Source of the DNA: a virus
Length of the DNA: 23,184 bases
Virus record (IMG/VR): IMGVR_UViG_3300042881_002568
Coordinates: 1-23,184 of that record
Strand: one strand, 5' to 3'
Shown here: one piece after another, positions 13,707-22,898 of the stretch
Layout: every line of letters starts with the position of its first letter
How positions within the stretch are numbered: the stretch's first letter is position 1
The notes under the pieces: model-generated
The model's database searches: none
Told to the model about the DNA's origin: nothing
Seen by the model: the letters and a program-made list of their open reading frames with translations, nothing else
Program-made: the position numbers and the translations under genes

Positions 13707-14777
13707 ATGATGAACCTGCAACAAACCTACGCAGGTGTTGATCCTATTCTGACAACACTTGCCCAAGGTTTCATGCTGCCGGCGACCAACATTGCGAACT
13801 TTATCGCTCCCGTCGTCGACACCCCCACTCGTGCTGGCCGCATTCTGCGTTTCGGCAAAGAGCAATTCGCCATTAACGACTTCCGTCGTGCTTATGGCAC
13901 CAACATTCCGTATGTTCAGAGCCGCTATGACTCGGAGCCTTATGCTCTCGAGCAAGAAGTCGTGGCTTGGGAACTTCCGGAAGAAGTTATCGAGAACGCT
14001 GGCGAAGGCCCCGCTCAGGTTGACCTGCGTGCGATTGAAACTCGCAACGCCATGTCCCGCCTGATGAACGCCTATGAGTACACCGTTTCTCAGGCTGTTA
14101 CCGTTCAGAACACCGACCCGGCCCTGGGTTACAACCCTTATGAGCCCTGGGATGGCGTTGTCGGTAGCCAAACCGGTCAAGGCTTCCTGACCTGGTCTAA
14201 CTTTAAGAGTTCTTACAGCTCGGCCGCTGGCGATTCCGCCTGGTCGTCTTCCACCTCGAACCCGATCGAAGACGTTCTGTCGCTGAAGCGTACAGTTGCT
14301 AACCAGATCGGCATTCGTCCGAACTCGATGGTTGTTGGTACCGCTGTGTTCGACCAGCTGCTGACCAACAGCGCGATCCTTGAGCGTATCAAGTACACCA
14401 CCGCTGACAGCATCGACACCGACATCCTGGCCCGTTACTTCGGCCTGGAGCGCGGTCTGCGCGTGGCTGAGGGTCGTTATCTGTCCCAAAACGGCGAGCT
14501 GCTGCCCGTGTTCCCCGAGAACGGCATCCTGCTGTTCTACAGCCCCAACGGTCCTTCGGATTCCGTGATGCCTGCTGGTGGCGCCAACGCCGCTACTCCC
14601 GCTTTCGCTTACACCTACCAGCTGACCGGCACCCCTGCCGTTCGTCCTGAGTACTACATCCGTGAGCGTCGTGTGGTCCGCGCTGAAATCACTGTTGAGC
14701 GTGTTGTAAACCTGGTGGGTCTTGGTTCCACCGGTCTGATCGGTTCGGGAGCTATGGTCACCGACATCCTGTCCTGA
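13707..14777 (+). CDS. Major capsid protein, HK97 fold (356 aa)
   Basis: The product forms the icosahedral shell. Features fit the E-type / Mu-like capsid family. The helical N-arm is LQQTYAGVDPILTTLAQGF. An E-loop-like region follows at about 45-90 (AGRILRFGKEQFAINDFRRAYGTNIPYV). The spine helix region is ALEQEVVAWELPEEVIENA...RLMNAYEYTV. The A-domain is visible at about 195-265 (DVLSLKRTVANQIGIRPNSMVVGTAVFDQLL, ERIKYTTADSIDTDILARYFGLERGLRVAEGRY), and a C-terminal RRVVRAEITVERVVNLVG strand ends the core. ATG 13707 has ACGGAG nine or so bases upstream; a second ATG is adjacent. Leucine codons are overwhelmingly CTG/CTC, consistent with very high expression. It sits after scaffold and decoration genes, as expected. 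Confidence 0.88.
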   Translation: MMNLQQTYAGVDPILTTLAQGFMLPATNIANFIAPVVDTPTRAGRILRFGKEQFAINDFRRAYGTNIPYVQSRYDSEPYALEQEVVAWELPEEVIENAGEGPAQVDLRAIETRNAMSRLMNAYEYTVSQAVTVQNTDPALGYNPYEPWDGVVGSQTGQGFLTWSNFKSSYSSAAGDSAWSSSTSNPIEDVLSLKRTVANQIGIRPNSMVVGTAVFDQLLTNSAILERIKYTTADSIDTDILARYFGLERGLRVAEGRYLSQNGELLPVFPENGILLFYSPNGPSDSVMPAGGANAATPAFAYTYQLTGTPAVRPEYYIRERRVVRAEITVERVVNLVGLGSTGLIGSGAMVTDILS

Positions 14778-14792
14778 TTAGGAAAGGAAATT

Positions 14793-14800
14793 AGGAGGTG
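14793..14800 (+). promoter_or_regulatory. Strong Shine-Dalgarno of the tail tube gene
   Basis: AGGAGGTG with a five-base spacer to ATG 14806 is the best ribosome binding site in the window and a complete match to the usual 16S tail. It is consistent with high production of the tube protein. Confidence 0.8.
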
Positions 14801-14805
14801 TTATC

Positions 14806-15249
14806 ATGGCTATTCTTCGCCCATTAACCAAGTCGCAGTACGAAGTTTCGTTTACTGCCTTAGGTGGACCGACTTTTACAGCGGTGTTCACTCAATTCAG
14901 CGGAATCAATGATTCCTCAGATAGCAGCACCTACGCTAATGGCACAGGCAATCGTCTGTTCCACGTTGTTGGTCCTCGTACCGCAGATAATGTAACCATT
15001 ACTGCCCCATACGATCCGACAATCTTCAAGACTCTCGAGCAATTCTGGCTCGATTACAACTGTAATCCCATCACCATCACTGTCACCCCGCGTGATTGTT
15101 CCGGTGAAGGTTCCGCCCCTGGCGGCGGTCAGTACATCTGCTACGAGTGTCAATTCGTTTCGATCACCACTGCTGACGTTGATCGCGAGAGCGGCGACGT
15201 GCAGACTGTGGAGGTTGAGTTTACCGTAAATTATTGGGAGAGAACCTGA
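14806..15249 (+). CDS. Tail tube protein (147 aa)
   Basis: The tube is the rigid inner channel of the contractile tail. The sequence is an all-beta protein of the right length (T4 gp19 is 163 aa). It has SQYEVSFTALGGPTFTAVFTQFSGI (about 10-34), matching the 'F.v...g....F..vsGl' start of tube proteins; YANGTGNRLFHVVGPRTADNVTIT (about 43-66, compare 'n......p.....-l.l.rg'); LEQFWLDYN (about 77-85); and a C-terminal strand pair, YECQFVSITTADVDRESGDVQTVEVEFTVNYW. Four cysteines (86, 98, 112, 115) are unusual for this family. It has a very strong ribosome binding site and an intrinsic terminator just downstream. The gene lies next to the capsid gene rather than the sheath gene, which is atypical. 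Confidence 0.72.
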   Translation: MAILRPLTKSQYEVSFTALGGPTFTAVFTQFSGINDSSDSSTYANGTGNRLFHVVGPRTADNVTITAPYDPTIFKTLEQFWLDYNCNPITITVTPRDCSGEGSAPGGGQYICYECQFVSITTADVDRESGDVQTVEVEFTVNYWERT

Positions 15250-15271
15250 TAGGGTTCCTTCCGCTTACATC

Positions 15272-15298
15272 GACCCCGGCTTCGGCTGGGGTCTTTTT
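15272..15298 (+). terminator. Intrinsic terminator after the tail tube gene
   Basis: GACCCCGGC pairs with GCTGGGGTC (nine pairs, one G-U) around a TTCG tetraloop, followed immediately by TTTTT at 15294-15298. This is a complete rho-independent terminator ending the decoration-capsid-tube cassette. A GGGTAAAA motif begins eight bases later. Confidence 0.92.
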
Positions 15299-15305
15299 GT
15301 AAGTA

Positions 15306-15313
15306 GGGTAAAA
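15306..15313 (+). promoter_or_regulatory. GGGTAAAA cassette-boundary motif, copy 6
   Basis: Exact octamer lying seven bases after the terminator T-run and 29 bases before ATG 15343. Because transcription should end just upstream, this copy most strongly suggests that the motif, or the sequence around it, restarts transcription. The left flank GTAAGTA equals that of copy 4. Confidence 0.5.
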
Positions 15314-15342
15314 CCAGGTAACGTGGGATAGTAATCAGTCGT

Positions 15343-15885
15343 ATGGCAAAAACGACATTTTCAAGTGGTGTCATTGTTACTAGCCAGTGGCTCAATGGTG
15401 CCCAACAAATCTATTTCGACGGTCAAGACCTCGACTGGCACTATGCCCCGCTCGGTCTAAACTCGCTCGTGCGCACGGGTCCGAACGGTTTGGACTCTGC
15501 CTATGTTACTCTTGATACGGATCAGCCCGAAGTAAATCCCTCGGGTATTTACGTTAGTGGTACGCCGATTGGAGGAAATAAAGTAGTTTCGGGAATCTGG
15601 AACTTTGGTTTTGACAGTGTTCCCGGTAACCCTGTAAACGACCCAAATAACGCCCCACGTAGTTACACTTCAAACACGAAATTCAACTCTCTGAGTGGAA
15701 CCGCCGATCAAAAGTTTCAAGCTCTTAACTCCGCTGACCTGGTTACGAAAGAAATCGTAAAGCAGTGGGTTGACTATTTGCTTGAAACCCTGGAAGTTGA
15801 CAACGGTATTTATTACTCCGCTTCTAACCCTGCCTGCAACAATTACAGTGCCCTCGGGGGCTCTGATGTAGTCTGTCCCCTTTGA
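15343..15885 (+). CDS. Unknown structural protein (180 aa)
   Basis: ATG 15343 is the first start after the terminator. The product begins MAKTTFSSGVIVTSQWLNGAQQ with a following IYFDGQDLDWHYAPLGLNSL, a style I associate with cyanophage virion proteins, though I cannot name a family. The middle is beta-rich with Gly/Pro/Asn turns (SGIYVSGTPIGGNKVVSGIWNFGFD). A helical region at about 130-152 (KEIVKQWVDYLLETLEV) is followed by a short tail containing two cysteines. It is the first gene of the baseplate cassette, before the gp6/gpJ-like wedge, so a baseplate, neck or fibre-attachment role is plausible but unproven. Confidence 0.6.
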   Translation: MAKTTFSSGVIVTSQWLNGAQQIYFDGQDLDWHYAPLGLNSLVRTGPNGLDSAYVTLDTDQPEVNPSGIYVSGTPIGGNKVVSGIWNFGFDSVPGNPVNDPNNAPRSYTSNTKFNSLSGTADQKFQALNSADLVTKEIVKQWVDYLLETLEVDNGIYYSASNPACNNYSALGGSDVVCPL

Positions 15886-15897
15886 TGAGGTTCTGCT

Positions 15898-18738
15898 GTG
15901 GCAAGATACGCACCATTACCCTCCGTATCGATTGACCCGCGTAACGAAGCAGAACTTGTTCAAAACGCCAGTCAACGAGTTTACGAAGCTTCAGGTCAAA
16001 CTCTGAATGACTTCTCTGCCGGAAACCCCCTTGCAGCATTGCTCGAGGGGCAGGTTTTCGCACAGGGAGAGTTTCTGTTTTGGGCCAATCAGTTACCTCA
16101 GTCCATTTTAATTGAGTGGTTGGGTCCTTTTCTCGGTGCCATGCGACGACTTGGCACACCTGCAATTGCTCGACTACAGTTAACTGTCCCCCCCTCAAAC
16201 ACGGTTACCGTAGTTCCGGCTGGAACAGCATTCACCACGGATTCAAATCTTACGGGTGGTGAGCAATTTACATTTGTAACGGACACTGAGATTTCAATTC
16301 CTGCGGGAGAGTCTGTCGAATATGTTACCGTTGCGTCTCAATATGTTGGCAGCATTTACAACGCGCCGGCAAATTCCATCACTGGGGTCTCCGCTGTCAA
16401 CGTGAATGGCCTCACGGCTACAAACTTAAAACCTGCAGTAGGTGGAAGCGATGTTGAGACATATCAAGAAGTTCAAGAAAGATTTTTCACACTCATTCGT
16501 CGTAGAAACCCGGTAAGCAAGGAGGACTGGCAAGACTTCTTCACTGACTTCTATGGTGTCGGTACTCAGACTTCCGTTCAGCCAAATCGTCCCAGTCAAG
16601 GCACATACAACTATCTTACCGACTACCTGAAGCCCAATGGTCAGGTGTCGTTCTTCGTGCTCGGTCCTGGCGGTGTTGAACTGACTGAGACACAGCTCGA
16701 GCGTGGACAAAATGTTGTAAACTATTCTGTTCCCGTTGAGAACCAGGGTCATCTCTATCCGATCACCCTGAGTCAAGTTCAATACAACTTGACTGTAGAG
16801 GTTGACGCAAATGGGGCTTTCGGCGTTAGTCTAAAAGACTCTTCCCTTAACTTCCGTGACCGGTTGTTTGAGATTCTTACGCCGGGTACTGTCTTCCCTT
16901 CGATGACAGATCCGACGGTAAGTGATGTTGATGCAGCCTTCTATTCAACTTTTGACGCCAACACACGATTCATAGATCCGCACATTGAACTCAGCGCTGC
17001 ATACAACACGCCACCTTTACTCGACTCGGCAGCGGCCACCTACACGCAAGTTTACGACTTTGAGCCCGTTGGGGACTTACTTCAAGAGAACGATCTGGTA
17101 GAGGTAACTCTGCCTACAAAGATTTTTTATCCCGTTCTTTCAGATTTTACACCTTACTCCATTAATAAAAAAGATCAAACTATTTACGGTAACTTAAGAC
17201 TGGAGCAAATTCAATTTTTGGTTTCCGGTGACTATCAGCAAGGTGATGTTTGTTACTGGGATCCTTCCTTACCGGGCGGCGACAGCGAGCTTCACGTCAT
17301 CAATGAAAACCTTACGATTGGCACTTCAGAAGAAATTCCAGCACTAATTGCCCTGGGCAAGATTTCCTCGGCAAAAACTTTTTCTGCATACGGCTTATCC
17401 ACAGTTGGAACTTCCTATCAGGCTACTGCTCCTGGCGGTATCTTCGACCCCGAGATCATTCAATATGACTATGTTTCCGGAGACGGACAGTTTATTCCTG
17501 ACCCCAGTTCAACCATCCCCTTGTCAAAACGGCCGGGTGCTTTTGTTTGGGTTGTAAATCAAAACTTTGTTCTGGGGGCCCCTACGAACGACCTTACAGG
17601 TGCTCAGTCAGCTTTTAAACTCGGTAGCCCTGTTGTTCCCCTTCAACTCACGGAAGGAACAACATACTCCCCTGGGCAGTGGGTTTATACGCCTCAAATT
17701 GGGTCCGGCCCCAACCCGGTTGCTGACCCTTATTACAACTACGTTGACGTACAAAGAGGGGTTGTAAATAAATACGCATATGTCATTGAAACTTTCACTT
17801 ACCTACCTAACGGCCTTCGCACAAGTGACTACTTTGATGAGTTGGTTCTTCAAGAAGTTGTACGTGAAGTTGTGGTGCAAAATGGAGACGTAGGTTTACC
17901 CGTTTCTAAATACAAACCACGTTTTCCTGCCGGAACGTATCTTGAGTATCGCGTAAATGCAAACGCTGTACCCGAATACTACATTGCAGCCCAATATTTT
18001 ACGCCCGACAGCACTCAAGCTCAAACTCTGGTTAATCAAGGATTAATCTTTCCTCTGTACATTAATAGTGTTCAGTATTCAACTTTAGTTGTTGACCTAA
18101 ACAACAAAACAGTAACTCAGCCCACAAGAATGTTTAGATTTTTTGAGGGCGATCGGACTTTCTTCCGTCAAGGGACAAAAGTAGTTTCTTATCGAGCCAC
18201 TTCCAACGTTCACCCTTTATTTGAATTTTACATCTATCTGCAGAATGGTATTTTTGTAGAGGACGGTCAATTTTTACCTGGGCAAATAGAAAGCACCGGT
18301 TACATACCCTACTTCAACCCCGACTATGTGCAATATTCGGAGGATACCATCCTTTCGGAGGATGGCAGGAATCTCTATCGGGTGATGCGAGCATTCACAC
18401 CAAACTCTACGGTTGTAAATTGGACCAACACCACGGTTGTAAATACAGCCCGGATCGAGGAGTTTGAAGGTAACCTGCTGCGGTACGTGAACAAGTATTC
18501 TTGCGAAGAAGACATTCTGTCTCAACTCGGGAGAGACATTTCTGCGATTAAGTTAGGGGTCGCCCAGATCACAATCATTCCAAAAAACATTGGCCGTCTC
18601 TCTAACTCACGTCAAAATGTCATCTACGTGTGGGAAAATACGACAACAATCACAGAAACACCTCAACTATCCTGGTACTCGGGTACGCCATACACGCAAG
18701 ATCCCCCCAACTATGGTGACGGGACCCTGAGGCTATGA
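15898..18738 (+). CDS. Baseplate wedge protein, gp6/gpJ family (946 aa)
   Basis: T4 gp6 and P2 gpJ form the ring of wedges around the baseplate hub. The N-terminal 220 residues carry the Baseplate_J pattern: helix QVFAQGEFLFWANQLP; ARLQLTVPPSNTVTVVPAGTAFTT (about 97-120, 'vp.Gt.f'); ISIPAGESVEYVTVASQYVGSIYNAPANSI (about 133-162); LKPAVGGSDVETYQEVQERF (about 178-197, 'a..GgdeEsde.lR.R'); then RRRNPVSKEDWQDFF. GTG 15898 is supported by GAGG at 15887-15890, seven bases upstream. T4 gp6 is about 660 aa; the extra length is a Tyr/Pro-rich beta extension of unknown role (about 450-850). Leucine and valine codons include many TTA, CTT and GTA, unlike the capsid genes. It overlaps the next gene by ATGA. 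Confidence 0.86.
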   Translation: MARYAPLPSVSIDPRNEAELVQNASQRVYEASGQTLNDFSAGNPLAALLEGQVFAQGEFLFWANQLPQSILIEWLGPFLGAMRRLGTPAIARLQLTVPPSNTVTVVPAGTAFTTDSNLTGGEQFTFVTDTEISIPAGESVEYVTVASQYVGSIYNAPANSITGVSAVNVNGLTATNLKPAVGGSDVETYQEVQERFFTLIRRRNPVSKEDWQDFFTDFYGVGTQTSVQPNRPSQGTYNYLTDYLKPNGQVSFFVLGPGGVELTETQLERGQNVVNYSVPVENQGHLYPITLSQVQYNLTVEVDANGAFGVSLKDSSLNFRDRLFEILTPGTVFPSMTDPTVSDVDAAFYSTFDANTRFIDPHIELSAAYNTPPLLDSAAATYTQVYDFEPVGDLLQENDLVEVTLPTKIFYPVLSDFTPYSINKKDQTIYGNLRLEQIQFLVSGDYQQGDVCYWDPSLPGGDSELHVINENLTIGTSEEIPALIALGKISSAKTFSAYGLSTVGTSYQATAPGGIFDPEIIQYDYVSGDGQFIPDPSSTIPLSKRPGAFVWVVNQNFVLGAPTNDLTGAQSAFKLGSPVVPLQLTEGTTYSPGQWVYTPQIGSGPNPVADPYYNYVDVQRGVVNKYAYVIETFTYLPNGLRTSDYFDELVLQEVVREVVVQNGDVGLPVSKYKPRFPAGTYLEYRVNANAVPEYYIAAQYFTPDSTQAQTLVNQGLIFPLYINSVQYSTLVVDLNNKTVTQPTRMFRFFEGDRTFFRQGTKVVSYRATSNVHPLFEFYIYLQNGIFVEDGQFLPGQIESTGYIPYFNPDYVQYSEDTILSEDGRNLYRVMRAFTPNSTVVNWTNTTVVNTARIEEFEGNLLRYVNKYSCEEDILSQLGRDISAIKLGVAQITIIPKNIGRLSNSRQNVIYVWENTTTITETPQLSWYSGTPYTQDPPNYGDGTLRL

Positions 18739-20018
18739 GTCAACAACTAACTCCCATCACCGGTGGTGTCGTTCCTCAGGTTCAGACCACCACAGCTGCG
18801 ACACGAGTCACCGTTCTGTCTCAGCAATATGTTGCTGCAAACCATTTAGAAAGTCGTCCCACAGAGTGGGTTCCAGGCGGTCGTCCGATTTACCGCCGGT
18901 TGCCAGCAACCTCAGAAACTTATCAAATTAACTTCTTTAACGTAGTTTCTGAGTCAAACCTCGTCCCTTCGCGAGGCATCGAAAAAGTTGGCTACGTTTA
19001 TGTGCCCTGGGGACAAAGCATTAACGGCCCTACTTCACTAGAGGTTGTCGCCTCTGACAATTTACAATGTTTACTTGTAAAGTCGGGCACCATCGTTTGG
19101 GAGTACGGTAAAACACAAATTCTCCCCACGATTATTGACCTTGAAGCTTTGGAGGTTTTAAGTGGGAAGTATCAACTGGGTTACCAGCTCATCTATGATG
19201 ACTCCCCGATTCTAAACCAGTACGAAGTTTCTGACTTTGCCCTTACAGGTCAACCCCTGGGCATTACCAGTAGCACTGACACCGTGGTTGGTTGGAGGTA
19301 CCCAGCTGTAAATGCTTTTTTGAACGTGGACGGAGTTTTTTGGAAAAATCAAGACTCATACTACCCATCTTACACTCAACCCTCCACAAGTTTTTTGCAG
19401 TGGGAAACGGAATATACTCAGGCTTACTCGAAGCTGGTCTTAAAATGCCCAGATAACACTGCCTATACCGGTTCCGCAACCCTTTACTATGTTAACGGGT
19501 CCAACGTTAGCATAGGACAAACGGTGGACATTTCAACGGTTTCCTCTGGTCAGCAGTTTGAGTTTAACTTTGAGTTCCCTAGTTTAGAGACTGGGTGGAG
19601 AGTTGAGTTTTCCGAGCTTGACGTTGCAATTCAGTCCATAACGGTGACGGGTCTTCTTACGCTTGAGACTCCTCAAGCCTCCCCCTCCCCTAGAGCGGCG
19701 CTGGTAATGTATCCGTTCGGGACTCTACCGAAAACCGTAGAAAATGTTGACGGAGAAAAAGTTCCGGCAACTCACTGCATTTTAGCGGAAGTTGACGTCT
19801 CAGAAACCTCAACTTTACTAAATATTGTAGATACCCGGGAAATAATTCACAGGGACTACACCCCGGTAGCAGACTGGCTTACGAAGCCTTTTGATGACAA
19901 TCTAATCAATCTCTATGAGCAAGTGTCTGCGTATGCCCCTCTGTGGATGGCACCATCAACTTGCATGAAACAAGAGTATCTAACCCTTGGCCAGTACCAA
20001 GTTGAGGTAGTAGCATGA
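18735..20018 (+). CDS. Probable baseplate protein (427 aa)
   Basis: ATG 18735 overlaps the wedge stop as ATGA. No clear family match. The sequence is beta-rich. Residues about 40-130 read TEWVPGGRPIYRRLPATSETYQI, a strand region and VGYVYVPWGQSI. Residues about 230-310 have the alternating pattern of a discoidin or jelly-roll domain (SKLVLKCPDNTAYTGSATLYYVNGS..., GWRVEFSELDVAIQSITVTG). The C-terminus is compact and aromatic (FDDNLINLYEQVSAYAPLWMAPS). It is not a membrane or secreted protein. Position between the gp6/gpJ-like wedge and a large fibre-type protein, with overlaps at both ends, suggests a wedge component comparable in role to T4 gp7 or gp8; this is inference from order only. Confidence 0.6.
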   Translation: MSQQLTPITGGVVPQVQTTTAATRVTVLSQQYVAANHLESRPTEWVPGGRPIYRRLPATSETYQINFFNVVSESNLVPSRGIEKVGYVYVPWGQSINGPTSLEVVASDNLQCLLVKSGTIVWEYGKTQILPTIIDLEALEVLSGKYQLGYQLIYDDSPILNQYEVSDFALTGQPLGITSSTDTVVGWRYPAVNAFLNVDGVFWKNQDSYYPSYTQPSTSFLQWETEYTQAYSKLVLKCPDNTAYTGSATLYYVNGSNVSIGQTVDISTVSSGQQFEFNFEFPSLETGWRVEFSELDVAIQSITVTGLLTLETPQASPSPRAALVMYPFGTLPKTVENVDGEKVPATHCILAEVDVSETSTLLNIVDTREIIHRDYTPVADWLTKPFDDNLINLYEQVSAYAPLWMAPSTCMKQEYLTLGQYQVEVVA

Positions 20019-22897
20019 CACAGCAAAATCCCACGTTCAACGTTCAAAATTTTGAGCTTCGTAACTTTACAAACCCGTTTCTTTCACCGGAACAAAAACT
20101 TGAAGTAGCTGAAACTGAGAGTCGTGTTAACTCTCAACTTAACTTCTTGGCCCAAATGTTGGGTTGGAACGGACCAAACTATTGGAACAATTTACCATCC
20201 ACGGTTAATCAAAAACGTCAACTCTTAGGTGGCAGCTTCGGGGTCTACGACAGTTATGTCATTCCCAGAATTTACGAGATTCGTAATTGGGACAATAAAA
20301 TTGTTATTGATCGTCTCCAGTTTGTTGAACCTGGCCGTCAAACGCAAGTTGTAAGAATTTTACTAGGAAACAATGTCTACCGTCTTCAGTCGGTAGAAGT
20401 TGAGGGTGACAAGTACGTTATCTCCATTGGTGAGCTAAATCAAGAGTTCTTTGACCTGATTGCGGCCAATGAGCCGTTACGGGCTGACATTCCAACGTAT
20501 CGCCCAGCGCCTTTTACACGCTCAACGATCGGTATTTCTGGCGATGCTTCTTTTGTTTGTGGCAACAGCTCTGGAACACTGGTTCTATACCCCTCGTATG
20601 ACATACAGAAAAAGTTTCCATACAAATTTCCCATACTCCTTATTGGTGCTTACTATTACTTTGATCAACCAATTTACCTTTCCATTCAGGACAACTTAGA
20701 ACCTTTTGTCACCCCGGAGTATAACGCAGATCTTAATCTGTGGTTTTTCCAAGTTCCCGCTAGTTTAACGGGTGGAGTGGGTTTAACTCCTTTCCTGGTG
20801 TGGGCAAATTCCAACAGCGTGGTTGCTAACAACGTAAGTCTCGAAGTTTCCATTCAGTCATGGACAGATCCTTCGGACTGGAAATCGATTAACGTTCTCG
20901 ATAACTTTCGCGGTGTGTGGGGAAACAAGGGAGGGGCCTTACCATTTAACTTCGTGTTTGACTCTTTAAGCATTCACGGAACTAACGAAGCCAATTCCGT
21001 CTTTCTACCGAAAGTAAATTCTACTCTTAGTTTTAACGACATTGTTAATTACATTTACTATCAGAAAACTGTTATCTCGTCTCTTGCTCCGGGAAACGCT
21101 CAGATAGGAGACCTTTGGTGGGACAATAACACCGGAGCTCTCGCTGTTTGGTTACCTGACGAGGCCAACTGCGGTTCCTGGGTTGAAATTGACTATCGCC
21201 AGTCGCCAAGGCAACAACCTGCTCCCCAAGTTGTCTATGCCGACATGAGCGAATTTCGTTCGGGATCAACCTCCCCTGGAACAATCGTCCGTATCGATGA
21301 CATAACAGGGCTAAACATTTCTGACAACGTGATCGGAGTGCAAGGCACAATAACTGCCCCAGGTGTGTTAGTTTTGTATCAACCGGACAACGGCCCCTAC
21401 TGGGTGCCGAGTGAATTTTACTTCTCAGACGTTGCATCCTTTGAGGCCAACGCTGAAGTTCTCCCTTACCGAGTTCCGGTCACACTCACGAATTCTTCTT
21501 CGTTGAGTCCCCAAGGAAGTACATACACGGTAAGCAACCTTCCGATCGTAATTATGCAGGAGTACCAAACTCTCCTCATTAAATATTACACAAACACGAC
21601 CTGGGAAATCTATCCCGACTCAATTTTAAAGTACATTGCGGATTCCGCTTTGGTTGGTTCTCCCCTGCAGGGAGAGATGTGGTGGGACTTTGACAATGTT
21701 GACCCTAAAACCCGTGCTGCAGCAATTTACTATCAAAGTGCGTGGGTGAGCATAAACGAAGAGGCACAAAGCGGTCCTCCTGCTCCCGTGTTAGACATGG
21801 GTATTATACTTTTCTTCTGTGACAACTTTTTACTCACGGAGGGGCAAAATTTTGTAACAAATGACTACTCAGTCAAGTATGAGGCCAACCCCTCTACAGG
21901 CAAGTATGAAGTTACATACACGCCTTTTACTCTTGTTGGAAAAGCCCAGTTTCCTACAATTACAATTTCCGATTCACTTACTACAACCTACAGGGCAGAC
22001 ATTACCGACTTAGTGTTTAGTGGGGTTACCTATTACCTGAGCCCTAACGTGTATGACGCTGAAACTCCTCTTCGTCTCTGGAAGGCCCAGGATCTGCAGG
22101 TTGCTGAAACGCTTGGGCATTTGGCAGAAGACAACTATGTTAATCCTTTGTTAGCCGACTTAAACACTGGCCCTGGCCCCGAGAACTGGGAGAAATACTT
22201 TGTTCGTTTGCCGCTCGATTACGAAAGAAATGGAGCAGTCTGGCAAAAAGTTGCCTTAACTTGTCAAAACTTTGCTTACTACGGATCTAGTATCGAGCCG
22301 GAAGTCATGAAGTGCCCGCCGGAGGATGACCTTCCGGCCATCTACGAAGAGTTGTTTATTTACGACGGTCCAGTACCTGACTACACTTACGTGTATTCCG
22401 AGCCTTACTGGTACTCCAATATTGGTTTCTTCAACAATGTCGAAACCGGGACTTACACTAATGCTGGTGTTTTCCCCGCAAGCGATCAAGAGTTCGATGA
22501 GTTCAATGAAGCTCAACTTGTTGAATATGACCCCTACCACAATCGGTTAGTTGACTTTGACTCGGCAATGGGGTCAGGCTACGGTGACTGGTTAGGTGAG
22601 TATGTCAACATTAATCCTTGCGTCCCCTTAACAGGATTTTTTACCACAGACTTACTTAATAACGGGTTAGAGCCGATTGCTCCCCCTGTTTGGGACGCCT
22701 CAATTTATAAGTATCCCCCCACATGTGAGAATGACGCTGCCTCCTACAATGTGGATGCCAATCACTACAAAATAGGTTATGCTTATTTTGTTGCAGACGC
22801 TTCTGCGGCCGAAGACGCCTTCTTTGACATTTCGCAAGAAGCAGCGTGGAGATATCCGGTAACGCAACCAAAAACACTTTACGTAACCCCCCGATAA
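20015..22897 (+). CDS. Large baseplate/fibre-like structural protein (960 aa)
   Basis: ATG 20015 overlaps the preceding stop as ATGA. The N-terminus is helical (PFLSPEQKLEVAETESRVNSQLNFLAQMLGWNG, about 23-55), followed by beta domains. Two related tryptophan motifs are visible: QIGDLWWDNNTGALAVWLPD...GSWVEI (about 362-391) and LQGEMWWDFDNVD...AAAIYYQSAWVSI (about 550-584). These resemble GDLWWD modules found in phage fibre or baseplate proteins and imply an internal duplication. The last 250 residues are acidic and rich in Tyr, Asn and Pro. It could be a wedge arm (T4 gp7- or gp10-like role) or a fibre connector. It is the last gene of the cassette; GGGTAAAA follows its TAA. Confidence 0.65.
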   Translation: MTQQNPTFNVQNFELRNFTNPFLSPEQKLEVAETESRVNSQLNFLAQMLGWNGPNYWNNLPSTVNQKRQLLGGSFGVYDSYVIPRIYEIRNWDNKIVIDRLQFVEPGRQTQVVRILLGNNVYRLQSVEVEGDKYVISIGELNQEFFDLIAANEPLRADIPTYRPAPFTRSTIGISGDASFVCGNSSGTLVLYPSYDIQKKFPYKFPILLIGAYYYFDQPIYLSIQDNLEPFVTPEYNADLNLWFFQVPASLTGGVGLTPFLVWANSNSVVANNVSLEVSIQSWTDPSDWKSINVLDNFRGVWGNKGGALPFNFVFDSLSIHGTNEANSVFLPKVNSTLSFNDIVNYIYYQKTVISSLAPGNAQIGDLWWDNNTGALAVWLPDEANCGSWVEIDYRQSPRQQPAPQVVYADMSEFRSGSTSPGTIVRIDDITGLNISDNVIGVQGTITAPGVLVLYQPDNGPYWVPSEFYFSDVASFEANAEVLPYRVPVTLTNSSSLSPQGSTYTVSNLPIVIMQEYQTLLIKYYTNTTWEIYPDSILKYIADSALVGSPLQGEMWWDFDNVDPKTRAAAIYYQSAWVSINEEAQSGPPAPVLDMGIILFFCDNFLLTEGQNFVTNDYSVKYEANPSTGKYEVTYTPFTLVGKAQFPTITISDSLTTTYRADITDLVFSGVTYYLSPNVYDAETPLRLWKAQDLQVAETLGHLAEDNYVNPLLADLNTGPGPENWEKYFVRLPLDYERNGAVWQKVALTCQNFAYYGSSIEPEVMKCPPEDDLPAIYEELFIYDGPVPDYTYVYSEPYWYSNIGFFNNVETGTYTNAGVFPASDQEFDEFNEAQLVEYDPYHNRLVDFDSAMGSGYGDWLGEYVNINPCVPLTGFFTTDLLNNGLEPIAPPVWDASIYKYPPTCENDAASYNVDANHYKIGYAYFVADASAAEDAFFDISQEAAWRYPVTQPKTLYVTPR

Positions 22898-22898
22898 C

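Noticed and set aside
13689-14489. A 266-codon - strand frame opposite the capsid gene
   Set aside because: Shadow of a highly biased capsid gene with no supporting ribosome binding site or domain.
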